Source of the DNA: Alisma plantago-aquatica | Lineage: Eukaryota; Streptophyta; Magnoliopsida; Alismatales; Alismataceae | DNA: 64,000 bases | Direction: 5' to 3' | Assembly: GCA_963693085.1 (NCBI GenBank) | Contig: OY856410.1 | Span: 1,397,933,363 to 1,397,997,362, forward strand | Part shown: positions 22,701 to 35,063 of the stretch, piece after piece | Layout of the letters: each line of letters starts with the position of its first letter | Position numbering within the stretch: position 1 is the stretch's first letter | Notes under the pieces: model-generated | The model's input: only the letters and a program-made list of their open reading frames with translations | Database searches by the model: none | What the model was told of the DNA's origin: nothing | Program-made: the position numbers and the translations under genes

Positions 22701-25700
22701 TAATGCATCGCCTCGCAATGTAAGTTTTAAAAATATATCCTATATTTCTATCTATATGTCCATTTATAGTTATATCATGCAAGTGTGTTTATTTTGTCAA
22801 ATGTTAGGTTGATGATGTACCCCCTGAAGAACTTGGGGCACTTGATGAGCAGCAAAATTTTTTTGAGAAAGTGAGGGGCATCACAATGATGAACAAGTTA
22901 CTACAGCAAAGGGGCAATGGACCCAAACTGGCTGTGGATTTCGATCATGTAGGAAATCCAATTGGAGTGAACCGCAACTCATTTATTTCATATCTTGGGG
23001 TTCTTACTGGTAGCCATTGTAGTCCTAATTTTGAATCTTGGCATAAAGTTCCTAAGGGGAAGACAGACTTAGTATGGAAGGAACTATGTGTGAGTTATTA
23101 TTAATTGCAATTCTATTTTTGTAGATTACTAATTTTTAGGATACTAGTTAATAGCAATTCTATTTTGCAGAGTATATTTGATCTGGATGAAAATATGCAT
23201 CGTAAATGTGTGATGCAACACTGTGGGAGGGTCCTAAGTAACTATAGGACAAATTTCACCTAAGATTACATACGTGATGTTGAGAACAAGTTCTTGATTG
23301 ATTTCCAATTCTAGACATTGATCACTTTTTGACTAACTCTACACTAATAATTTTTGTTTGTATTCTCTTTAAAAAATAAATTTAGGAAGAAGGTATCCAC
23401 TGAAAAATGGAACTACCTGGACCCCAAAGACTGGGAGGAGTTTGTTACCCAAAGAAAAATGAATGAATTCAATATATTAAGCGCCACTCCCAATTTAATT
23501 ATTATGTGTTCTTATGTATTCACCTATTCAAGATTAACCTTTAGTGTTACTAACCAAATCAATGTGCTTACTAACAAGGCTATCAGTGATGCTCAAAGAG
23601 CAAGCCGTGCACTGAATGTGCATGACCACACAATGGGTCCAAGAGGCTATGCAGGTGTTCGCCAAAGACTACAGGCTGAGTCTACTGCTCAGTCTGCTAC
23701 TACTCAGGAGACTGCAGAGTCCTCTACTATTGGTCCCGCACCTCTGCCTCACCATGCTATGTAGATAGCTGGGAGGCAAAATAAGAAGGGATATATAATG
23801 AAGCCCACAACTGTTGAGGCGGCTACAAAAATGGTAAAATTCAACTCTTAGAGCAATCAATATTGATTATTATTATATTTACTTACCAATTTCTGTTGAT
23901 GGCGATTAGCGGGAGCTTCACGAGCATAGGAAGGAAGGCAAGTTCATCCCTGAGGGAACAAGGGATGAATTGACAGTTTCTCTGGGTAACCTAGAGCATC
24001 CTAGATGTATTAGGGGTGCAAGCACTGGTGTGGGCATCAAAGCATTCTTTGGGCCATCCCAGCGCAAACCTGTCCCAAAAGCGGGACTTTCACAAGCTGA
24101 GGTAACATATTCTTTTTTTAGAATGTTATTGCGAAAGAGAATTCAATAATCAGAAGCTAGCATTTATTTTACCCATGTATAGGTAGATCAGTTAATTTAC
24201 ATGAGAGTCGAGGAAGCACTTGATAGGAGAGTCAAGGAAGTACTTGATAAGAGACTCAATGAAGCAATTAGCAAGTGGCAGGCGTCTCAGCCTGCCACTC
24301 AGATAGTACATGTGGTGTGTCGCTCTTCTCCTACTGTAGAGGTGGTTGGGAGTAATCTTGTAGACCCACCACCTAGCACATCTGCTGTAAGTATTTTTAT
24401 GACATATATAGTAGCTAGTCTTTTCAAGATGATATGTTTATGTATATATGGATATAACATTCTTTATGTAAATTTATAAGGGTTGAAGCCATGCCATCTA
24501 AGAAGTTGAGAATATATCATTGCAGAGGTACATGCTTACCCAGCCCTTCCAGGGGACATGTTTCATGGGACTCCAGTACCAGCTGGTGCGGTTCGTGTGA
24601 GCCTGATACATGTACTCCCCAATTGGAGGGATCTTTCATTACCATATACCCACCCAGATTCTGAAACGCTTGGTGAGGCATAAGGCAGAGTGATAATGTG
24701 GCCCAAAGCGGATGTCATCTATACTAATATTGTTTGGTAAATTTACATTACGTTAATTTGTTAGTGTGTATATATAATTCAATTGATCTGAAATTATATA
24801 TACAGGTCAACAAGAAGACACCTGCTACATCTCGGCCTCCACCTCCACCTCTTGAAGTACCAAGTTGGCTTCCAAGGGACCTACACACCTCGTTAGGTCC
24901 TAATTGTAGGGGTATGGAAGTATGGATAGGTGAACATGATCTAAATTGCCCTATAAATGTTTCTATTCCGGAGGATGCTATATGTCAATCATACGATAAC
25001 AAGCTATTTATACAAGATATTTTGGAGTTGTTTCATTATGATTGGCTGAATACATTTATGATAGAGCTATGGATATGGTGAGATCTTGTTTATACATCCA
25101 TATACCTTGTTTTATATACGGTGATCTGGTTTCTTATATATTAATGCATACATAATACATGTTTTGTAGCTACTTACACACGATATGTACAGATTTTTCA
25201 TTTTCCCATGTGGGATTTTTGGTTCCATCTTTGATTAGTCTTGTAGATAAAGACCCTTCTTCTGCTACTTCATACTGCTGTGCTACTTTTAAATATTTTG
25301 ACAAAAAAAGAAGACGGTGATAATAGCTCCATTCAATGTCGAGTAAGTTTACTTTACTTATAATTTGGACTTAAGAAAATTACATTTTTATTATGGATTT
25401 TGAGTTATTAATTTTTAACTTTCTTACCTGTAGTGGTAGGCATTGGGAGTTACTATTTATTGTCCCTAGGATGTTCACTGTCTATTATCTAGATCCTGCG
25501 GGGAATGAATTGAATACATTATATGGACACACAATGAAAAAAGCCATTATTCCCGTGAGAAATATTTCATATTTTTATATTCGTTAACACATGTTATTAC
25601 ATTACTATTTAATTATGTAATTTAATGTGTTACATTAACATGTAGGGCTTTAAATGAGTTCAAAATAGCTGGAGGAAAGGTCCCCAAGAAAAACAATTAG

Positions 25701-26005
25701 CCACACATTTGGGAGAATGCGAAAGTAATTTCCCGACTCCAATGTATATATTATTTATGTGAACTATGCTTATTTGTATTTTTGAATATTTTGTTTGTTT
25801 CAATTTATAGTGTGCTACATAAGACAATGGCTGGGCATGTGCATACTATGTGATGTGATTTATGGACCTAATCATCAAACATGCCGCAATGGAAATCGAT
25901 ACTATACATAAGATATTATATATAGTCTCATTATATAATATGAAATATATCAATATTATTATATATTATTAATTATATACATATGTCATTCTCTTTGCAG
26001 GTGTT

Positions 26006-27800
26006 TGACCAACCTAAATCGCGCGTCCGAAAAGTGGAGCGGATTTGAAGTAGTCGAACTTTTAAATTTATAACCTGAAACCTACTAGGCCCCCACAACT
26101 TTATTTACGGGGTCAAAGTAGATATAGGGGGTCGAACACAAGGACAAAGGTGGTAGTGTTGAGAACGCGGAATCGACACGTTACACTCCGGTAAGGGTAA
26201 GGAGATGGTAAAACTCCCAAGGGGAACAACATGCTAAGATCGACAAAATGGAAGAAATCTATCTCCAACTGGAGCTATGAGGAAAAATTAGGTTTTAAGC
26301 ATATGCCAGTTTTTAGGGTTTTTGTGTAACGGAAACAGAGAAATAACACTATCGCTTTAGTAAGGAATGAAGGAGAAAGCTTTGGTAAAACAAGCAGCAT
26401 CAGAAATATCTTGTACCCCTCCTCTCGAAGCGGGTACCTCTAACTAAGCATCAACACCCCTCTCGAGGTTGCTGGACTTAAGTTAGAGTGGAAAGGTTAC
26501 TAAAGCAACTCCGATCTTGGGCACTCTCGTACTCTAGTATCGGACCAAACACTAGAGCCACAACACCCCTCTCGAGGCTGTTGCAACAGGAAAACACGAT
26601 TCGGTAGCTAATCGAAATGCGATCCAAGCGTACAAGCTAGAGTTCAGATGTTAAACATAGCAATCATCCAACAAAAAGGACCAAACATAAAGTAGCAGAT
26701 AATTAAAACTCTTCTACTTCCATTAACATAAAGGGTATGATTACATTGCATAAGTAAAGAAAGTAAATGACTGAAATAAGTAAAGATAAATGCCACCTTC
26801 TTGATTTAGAAGGGCGACAAGCAGCAGCAGATCCTCCAACCTGATACCGGGTAGGAACCTTGCCCGATACGCCCGTGTCGGGCAGCACACCCTCTCGAGC
26901 GACACGCTCATGACGGGCAGACGTATCGAGCGGGGCACCCTTGCCCGATACGATCGTGTCGGGCGGCACCCTCTCGGGCGACACGTCGTGACTAGCGATG
27001 CGTATCGGGGTTCAGTATCGTGTCGGGTCAGAGTGTTGCTTCCAGTATCGGGTACTCTTATTGGCCGATATCGGCCTGCAACGGTTCCCTAGACGACCCT
27101 AAGTGAACCATTCCCTCCCTCTCGGGATGGGGAAGTGCTCACCTGGAATCGCCCGGCACACATCTGAGGCACGGCACGCTAGCTCCATATACTTTCCTAA
27201 GTTGGCTTTCGAGGGATTTCGACCCGTCCAATCGGAGTCCTGTAGCTGCTATTTATAGGCAGCGGTTGGGGGAAGTTATGGTGCTCCGGACGCCACATGT
27301 TCTTCATCGGCTCTTATTATCGCGGAGTCGGGGATGGCCGATATTCATATCACCCGGCACTAAGATGTCGGGCTGTCGGTCATCGTGATGAGTGGCGCCT
27401 GCCGGTGGGTAGCCTGTATCGCGTGACACGCTTCAGCAGTCGTGGCGAGTCCGGCTCCCTGTCGGGTAAATGGCGTGTCGTTCGTCTGCTTCCTCTTGCG
27501 TGACACCCTCGTGTCGCGCGGCAGTGTATCGTGCTGCCCTGTCGGGCAGTGAGCGTATCAGCCGGCTGGTTGGCAGGAAGGCCGATGCAGGTGGAACACG
27601 TTTGTGGGCCGGGATGGGCCTTTTTGCTGATAAATGAGTTAAAAATCGGGGAAAACTCTGCAAAATATGATAAAATTGAGTTAAGAGCATAGTGTGGCCT
27701 GTTTATTCAAAAACATGACAAAAAGGAGAGGAAAATAGTTTAAAAGGGCAGTTTTGATAACGGAATAAGGGCCAAAAAATCACAAAATTTGGTGTTATCA
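26006..27800 (-). repeat. 3' LTR of the Athila/Tat-type element (complete)
   Basis: 1,795 bp. Bases 26743-27800 match 35064-36121 closely over 1,058 bp. It is rich in TCGGGCGACACG / GTGTCGGGC motifs between 26860 and 27560. The 26006-26742 part has no partner because the other LTR lost it. Confidence 0.87.
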
Positions 27801-28827
27801 ACTCCCCCAAACTTAGCATTTTGATTGTCCTCAATCAATCTTTAAACTTTGTTTTGTGACGCTTCTTCTTGACCGGTATAGTTTTCAGACCATGGGTTTG
27901 AGCGAGCATTGAGATGTCTCACAGAGAATGCGGCCCGACCACGAACAACAGACTTTATTTCTCCTACCTTATTTAAGCAAAAAAAATTTCTCTACAGCTT
28001 CAGCGAGACTTGAGTGCATGATTCGAAGTTAGCTTTCACACCAAACAGCTTTTGGGGGCAGAAAGTTGTGTGCTTGGGTAGGCTTAAGGCTTTTGGGGTT
28101 TTTCTTCTTGTTTTTCATCAGTCCATCCAGGTACGGGTCCGTTAGCGGGCGAGTGGTCCCTACAGTCCAAGCCAGTTAGTTTTAGAGCAGTGATTTCACA
28201 TCCTACGTACCACTGCCCCGAATCTACCATGCCTAAAGATGGGTACTTTTAGAAAACAAGTGTGTATATATATATATATATATATATTTCTTTATTTTAT
28301 TTGGCACAACTCTCATGCTTTTATTCACTCTCATAAGGCTATTCTCTCTTTTTGGGATTTTTGATGGGTAAGGGAAAACAAGAGGAATCTTTGTTGCTGT
28401 TTGGACAACTTTTTCCTTCTGCATACACGTCTCTTAGCTGTTGCGAGATTATTTTTCACAATTTTTTTGGCGTGGAAAGTCGTAGTCTTTTGTCGTTTGA
28501 GGCTGCATTATCAGAAAGACATAACAAAACTTGCATCTCCTTAGGCACATAGAAAATAAACTGGCAAGAAGTCGTATTAGATTTTTACTATATAGCGTCT
28601 TTGTACATATGTATGGAGACAAAATAAGCAAAAAAAATTTCAAAAAATTTCAATTTTTTTATATGTACACATGATATAGAAGAATAACAAGAATAACAAA
28701 AGGGGTGGAGTTTGAAGAAATTTTTTATACCTCCCTCACTGGTACATGGTACCCCCCAAACTTACTCCACACTCTGTCCCGGAGTTGTGAAGTAGATAAG
28801 GTAGGGTAATGTTAAGACAGTGAAGGA
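27801..28827 (-). other. 3' untranslated region and purine tract of the retroelement
   Basis: Next to the LTR, on the minus strand, lies AAGTTTGGGGGAGT, the purine tract that primes plus-strand synthesis. The rest has no coding frame. It includes a (TA)n microsatellite at about 28264-28288. Confidence 0.75.
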
Positions 28828-31800
28828 TTAACCGGTGAGCGCGCCTGTACCAGATAGAAGCTCCCACACATATTCTCCTCGTTTTCTGTGGTAGTCGATG
28901 TGGTGGAGCTGGTCAGGCATCTCTTCATTTGATATCTATTCCAAGGTGAAGATGCCGCAGTCGTTGGATAGAGGAATTTGTTGTGGACTGTGGTGGCAGA
29001 ACTGGAGCTCGTGCCATTTGCTTGCTGCCGTCTCCAGGAATGGTTGTATCAGCGCCACCATCTCGTCGTAGTATTTTCGTACTAAGCACTCGAGGGAGGT
29101 CAACACCGTCGATGTACACTGCACTGGATGATCTTTGTTGCTGTCCGAGCTGTTGTAGAAGATTCCTGCTCGTTGGCGAGTGTACATCGTCAGGAGCGTC
29201 CAATGGTTGTAATGTAGGATGGGAAGGAAGATTGTGCGTGGAACCCTGTGCTCCAACTCTGCCAGAAATGATTGCTTTGCTCCTATTTCATCGGCGAGGC
29301 AGATTTCGTTGAATAGCATTGGATGAGCAATGTATGCGTGTTCGAACTTCTTTTGTAGTGTCTGGATGTAGGCGGCCGCCACAGATATCGCCAACCATCC
29401 TCCATCTTTTACCATGTCCCTTAAGTCATCAATCGGGACTATGACACTGCATGCCTCGTAGATGACATCTGTCGGGGTAGAATCAGCTAACTTTAGAAGG
29501 ATTTCATTAACCTGCTCCTGCGTGAGTGTAGAGCACGAGAAGCGGTCAAAATTGTTGATTAGTTCTTCTGATGTTCCAGGCGAAGCAGGGTCTTCAAATC
29601 TGTGCACTTCCCGCAGGATCTCTAACTGCTTGCTTGCCCCATAGATGTCTATTTCTAACTCAGCTTCTTTCTCTGGAGTGCTGCTGGGCTGTGAAGAATC
29701 TCCTTCTAGGTCGTTGTCCAGCAGCCTCTGTGGTACCCCTGCGTCTTGGAAATAGCATTTGTCTTTGATCAGCAGTAGGGCGTATATGCTCCTGAGGTGG
29801 TAAAAGTTTTGGCCCTGGAGATGCCTTATCTATCTGAATATGTTGAGCAACTCCATGGCGCGCAAGACGATGAAGGTGTTGTTTTCGCTTCCCTCTTTTG
29901 CTTGGACGGGGAAGTCTACGATAGAGAAGAAGTTATAAACGCCTTTGTGACGTTGGACTCCTTGCTTGATGGCTCGCAGAAGACGCAGTGGTAGAAGCCT
30001 GAGATGTTTGTCTTCTGGGCGGCTGAAGATATGCCCGGAGCGTGGCACCTCCTTGTTGCAACAGCTGAGTAGCTGGATGTCATGATTCTGGAGGTCTGCC
30101 ACACACAGAAACCACATGTTCTGGTGCTTGTACGGGGCCAACACGATGTTTGTGTTGTGCTCTTCGATGTGTTGCAGCATGTTGGCCACCACAATGGAGT
30201 CTGGTACTCCCATCATTAATCTTCTTGCCAAGGTTGGGGTGGCGTTGTATATTGTTCTCCGACCTGTCCCGATGCTGATATTCTCTATCATTGCACCTTC
30301 CAGGACCCTGAACAGCTTTTTGCCGATGATGGTTGGAGAGCAGAAAATGCTTCTGAGTGCTCCCCGTCATATGGAGAAGTAGCCGTCGCTCCATACGACG
30401 TCTTCTTCATCTGCCTACGACCTCAGGACCTTGTTCAGCAATTTTTGGTCCCTGATCGACAGGTAGTCGATGACCCTTCTATCGAAGTCAGCCATCTCGA
30501 AGGAAGGTAGTTCTGACGGCACAGAGAATGCATCTGTCGTTGAGCGTCTTTCTCTGGTGGGTGTCTTTCGTTGTATGTCCCCCCCCTTCTCCCTCTGATT
30601 CATCAGAAGAGTCCTCCCCAATGCTGATGTCTTTGTTGTCATCTTCAGCTTCGTCCAGGTGGACTGAGGGAGTTGTTTCTTCCAGGCCGTGGGAGCTTGC
30701 CTGTCCTGCTGGAGCTCCGTTGGCCGATCTTTGTGGTGTCCCTTCCTCGGGCGTTGTGGATGGCCCGCTGGAGGAGGAAGAGGATGACGATCTAGATGAG
30801 ATTGATGACGAGGAAGGTTGAGAGCCTGAGCCAGGAGGCGACGGAGACCTTCTCGGCTGCCTTGGGCGCGGATGGTCGTCTCCCCTGTTCATCCTCTCCT
30901 CGAACGCGTCAAGGCGCTGGAGGGCCTGCTGAAGCGTGGCGTTGAGTTCCTCTAGTTGGACAGGAAGGCCAACTAGAGTCAGCAGTTCCCGTTCCTGGCT
31001 ATTCAGCCTCTACTGGAAAAATGAAAATTTGCGGGTTAGAGAAGTAAATGTAGCTGAGTGGCTCTCTGTTACCTCTCGCAAGTGGTCGAGTTCGTGCCCC
31101 AACATTTTCCCGAGTGACGGAGTGGCTCCTGTAGGTCTCACTCTCATCCTCGCTATACTCCTCTCGCGTGAGGGTCTACCTGACGAGGTAGACCTTATCT
31201 CGATCGTCCCCGAGGTGGATGCTGCTAGGTGAGGCGTCAGTGCCCTTGCGGCCGTCACTGCCTCGCCTTCTTGTCGTGGTGGAGAAGGCCGCAGTGTGGG
31301 TGGATGCTGCTCCACCTCTACGTTGTCGGCAATCTCTTCAGCAGCTGCTATAGAGGACACCGGCGGCGGTGTCGGCGTTAGCTGTGCAGCCTCGAGCTCC
31401 ATCTCAAGGATCTCGACGAACACCTCATGACTGGCGTCCGACTGTACTTCTTCTTCTGCCTCTAAAGGCACCGTAGAAGTTTTTGGGGCTGAGGCCATCA
31501 CTTCTGTGGCAGCTCACTCTGGGGCTTGTGCTGTTGTTTCTGTCCCATTTGTCTCGGCAATCTCGACGATTGCCGGTCCTTCTTTAGCCACGGCAGGTGT
31601 TGTCGTGATCGTGGCCGGGATAGCAGGAGCGACGACAGCTCCATCAACTGCTGTCATCGGTGCCTCTGGCGTGGCGGCTGGTTCGGCAAAGGTTGTAGAA
31701 ATTTTGTCCTACCTTGGGTCGAGAGGGGTTGATTCTCCTCTCACAGCCGCCTTCTCTTGAATACCGGTGGTGGCGGCGTAAGCTGCTTCTACCGCCACAG

Positions 31801-32901
31801 CTTCAATTTCTGGTGTGGTGAAGACCAGCTTTTCTGCGTCGTAGGCGGCGCAGTGAGGGAGTGGAAGGAGGGTGCTTGTCCTTGCAAACTTGTAGAAATA
31901 ACTTCTCCCCTCCTTCTTTATGATGCCGGCTCTCATGAGGTACTTGCGGTCGATCAACTCGTCGCCCCTTGTCCTCGAAAGACTGCGCGGCTCCTGTGAG
32001 TATCCTAACCCCACCGCGATCAGATTGACGATGCCACCCATTCAATATTCCTTGGTGGCATCCTTTATCGGGTGCAGCGTGTTCAGCAAGAAACACCCCA
32101 AATTGATCACCTTGCCCTCCATCATGTGCCACATTAGGTGGAGTTCTTCGGTGTAGACATTGTTGGACTCATTTTTGCTGAAAAGCAGGCATGCTACCAG
32201 CTTGTGCACTATCCTCCAGAAACAGGAGTGCACTGCCGCCACCTTACTTCCCGGCTTGTAAGATGACTCGCCGATCAGCCTCCTCCAGAGTTCCACAGGG
32301 TTGAACCCGTCTCCTTCGGTGATCCTTTCACCGTTATTCAGCAACTTCTTCTCCTCTTCGCTGGAAGAGAGGATCTCGTTGAGCAGTTTTTCGGAGATGA
32401 CGTGCTCCGAGTTGTACATCCTCCCTTGCAGTCTGTCTGCCCCGCCATATTCTTAAAGGTCCTCAACTGTATTCTTCACTCGGCGGAGGGACGACATGAA
32501 CTCCTTTGTGAGTTTAGTGTAGGAGGTGGAGCGGATAAGGCAGATCGTCCTCAGTCCTGGTGCAGTGAGGACATTCTCCAGTCTTTCGAAAATACCCAAT
32601 TGAATGAAGACTAGTGGCAGAATCTGCTCGGCATGTATATTTTAGTCGCCAGTTCCGAGTACCGGCATCCATGCTCGTTATCTCTTGGCATGAACTTTCC
32701 TGGTGTGTGATCCAGGGGTTCTGCCGCTGCGGTTGAAGCTGTTACTTCGTCTGTCCTCGCCCTTTTCTCAGCGGTTGATGGCCCAGCCGCTTCGGGATTC
32801 AGGCATTTTTTCCCAACCGTTGTTGCTTCAGATGCGGCCTCGGTGTCAATTCTTCTTCCGTGTTTGTCAACTCGAATGACAGTTTGCTTTGTACGGGCCA
32901 T
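28828..32901 (-). pseudogene. Long retroelement gene with two Ulp1-like protease modules
   Basis: The minus-strand start codon at 32901 gives MARTKQT, the first seven residues of histone H3, then unrelated sequence. The first part (to about 31710) resembles, from memory, the 'putative plant transposon protein' family found with Athila elements. An Ala/Pro/Glu-rich stretch, a probable coiled coil (QERELLTLVGLPVQLEELNA, about 31000) and a Ser-rich acidic linker (30890-30580) follow. Then come two Ulp1/C48-like modules. Module 1 (about 30300-29830) has NMWFLCVADL and NNTFIVLRAM, so His and Cys are replaced. Module 2 (about 29290-28936) has NHWTLLTMY and QQIPLSNDCGIFTLE, so His, Gln and Cys are kept while the usual Asp position reads Asn/Ser (FYNSSDS). 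The final stop is at 28828-28830. Frame breaks: one between 32611 and 32419, one at a run of eight G (30579-30586, coding strand), plus several stops (32042, 31709, about 31010, 30415, about 30371, 29830, 28936). I infer one ancestral gene of about 1,350 codons. Confidence 0.75.
32881..32901 (-). other. Histone H3-like N-terminus (MARTKQT)
   Basis: The first seven codons read MARTKQT, identical to the start of histone H3, whose Lys4 is the methylation site. The next residues (VIRVDKHGRR) do not continue the H3 tail. Whether this is mimicry or chance cannot be told from one copy. Confidence 0.6.
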
Positions 32902-32929
32902 CTCTGTTATCATTAAACAAATTCATTGA

Positions 32930-33850
32930 TCAATTAAATGTTAAAATTGATTACACAATAAAAATTCTACCCGATACAAAAACTATCTGACATCACCGTA
33001 TCGGGTCTTAACAAAGGGGCGATACGATGCTTTCCCGATACGCTTGTGTCGGGCGATACGAAGCCTTCAAAAATCGTTGTAGGTTTAAGCCCGATATGAT
33101 GTCCGGATGTCGCCCATCAAAAGAACACACTAGGCGATACAAAACTGGACGATGCGGATAAACAGCTGCACATCATACACGTTGCCCGATACGGGTATTT
33201 CGGGTGATACGGTCGCGTCAAAACAAACTGAGGGTCTTCCCGATAGAAAAACGTGTCGACCGACAGCAAAGACAAGCGGGCGGCACAAGGGTGGGCGATA
33301 AGGTTATCGCCCGATATAGGATATCGAGCAAGCGTTTGTTAAAGGTGTGTCGCGCTACACATGTGTCGGGTGATACAAGGAAATCAACCAAAGTCGTCAG
33401 CCCGATACACCGCGTGCGATATGAAGATCATGTCAGGCAAGCAGGCTGTCGGGCTATACCTTTGCTATCTGAAGCTAATTTGCACGACACGAGAGCAAAC
33501 GTTCGCTGGAAGAAACACGAACAAAGGGAGAATTTACTGCACAATATGGGTAGCTGGAAGAGTAAATGCAGTAGCCCAATACAGTAAAACCTCCGTACTA
33601 TATATAGCAACTCCAACCGGGGGTAAAACAGGTAAAACGGGACGCGTGTCGGCCGTTAGGATGAATCATTTCTGAGACGAGCGGTCCCATCTAATGAAGG
33701 GGTAATTACTCATCTTGCTCAATATGGGTGCTCGCCGCCCAGGCATGTCATCCATCGCGGCTTATGCGATGCCTGATATACCGTCGCCCGATATGAGCTC
33801 GTTCTGCGCGCCGGTTGAGCTGCTGCTCGATACGAAGATTTCAGGACAAA
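32930..33850. repeat. CCGATAC-motif spacer inside the retroelement
   Basis: More than a dozen copies of CCCGATACG, CGGGCGATACG, GTGTCGGGC and near variants in both orientations, spaced about 20-70 bases. The same motif fills parts of this element's LTRs. It lies where pol would be expected between gag and the downstream gene. Open frames here (33204-33587, 33361-33675) look incidental. Confidence 0.75.
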
Positions 33851-34083
33851 AATCTAGATGAAAAACTTAAAAACAAAGTGAAAGAAAAAGCGATTGAGGG
33901 GTAAAACATCATTGGCCTAAGGTTAAGTTCCCGGCCTCAGATAGTATTACCTATCAAAGCACATAAAACAGAGTGGTGGCCCATAAAACAGAAGAGTCAG
34001 CGCACGGGACGCATGCACTGACTTGGGCCTTATTACAGTCTAAATGTTCATAATGTTTTTCTTGCAAGAAAGTAAATGACATC

Positions 34084-34797
34084 CTATTCTAGGAAAAGTA
34101 AAGGCTCTGGCTGCCTCCCGAGGAGCGTTGTAGTTTGTGTCGCCAGCTCGACGGCTCCAGGTTCTTCACTTTTTGCCTCCAGCAACATCCATATCTTGCA
34201 ACTTGATCTCCGTCCTTCCTGATCACAGCCTTGCCTTTTTGGCAGTTTCGGTGTTGGAGGGTATTTTCCCGAGGGGTTCTTTATCAATTCGGCCATCTGG
34301 GCCAACTGCTGATCAATCTGGCATTGATGTGTCTGCATATCTGCCATCTGGACCTTGTCTTGTCCCTGCTCTTTGGCTTGACCTTGTCCTTGACTAGTGT
34401 TCGTCGCTTGGCGACCTTGGTATTTACCTTGTCCTTGGAAATTTCCCTTGTTTGTCTGGAAGGAAGAGGTTCTGGTGAATTGACTCTGTCCTCCACTTTT
34501 CTCGAAAACTTGAGGTGGCTTGGTGGAGGCTAACTCCCTTAGGGTCATTTCTCCTTCATCTGAATCGTCGCTGTCGCTGCCTCCCTAGTGTTGTTCTTGA
34601 TTATTCTGATTCCTTATGTGCCTCCGGTGATGACGACGTCTATCCCGGCGATGATCATCCTTGAAATGCTCTGTATCAGGTTCTTCAGGCTGATCATTGC
34701 CATTATAGCGGTCGTTGTCTTCAGGCAGAGGTGAGTGGGGTCTAGCTCTCGCGTGTCCCTCACCTTCTGAAAGGGGTGGTTCAACGCGAGGCGGCAT
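34084..34797 (-). pseudogene. Deleted gag of the Athila/Tat-type element
   Basis: One minus-strand frame starting MPPRVEPPLSEGEGH, with a stop at about 34590 and then MTLRELASTKPPQVFEKSG. It runs on into a Gln/Gly-rich stretch (QGQGKYQGRQATNTSQGQG) and a C-terminal coiled-coil-like part (QIDQQLAQMAELIKNPSGKY). Start and end resemble Athila/Tat Gag, but the central capsid-like Gag domain is missing and no zinc knuckle is seen. At under 240 codons it is far shorter than a normal Gag; an internal deletion is the simplest reading. Stop at 34084. Confidence 0.7.
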
Positions 34798-35063
34798 GTC
34801 TGATTATGTTGGTGCTCAGTTGGGCAGAACGCCTTCCTCTGAGTACTTGAATAGTATGTAAAAATCAAGTTAGAAATATGTTATTAATAATATGAATTAC
34901 TCATTTCAGGTTAAAATATAAAAAAGGAAAAAGAGAGTGCTGTCAAGCTCATTTCTAAGCTTGAGGCACTGGAGTGTAGTTAGTGGATTCGGGTTCGTCA
35001 ATAGTACCGTTTTGCCTTGTCCCCAGCAACGGGCAACAGTACCATTTTGCCTTGTCCCCGGCA

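Noticed and set aside
28983..29312. Plus-strand open frames opposite the Ulp1-like modules
   Set aside because: They are the antisense of a recognisable minus-strand coding region.
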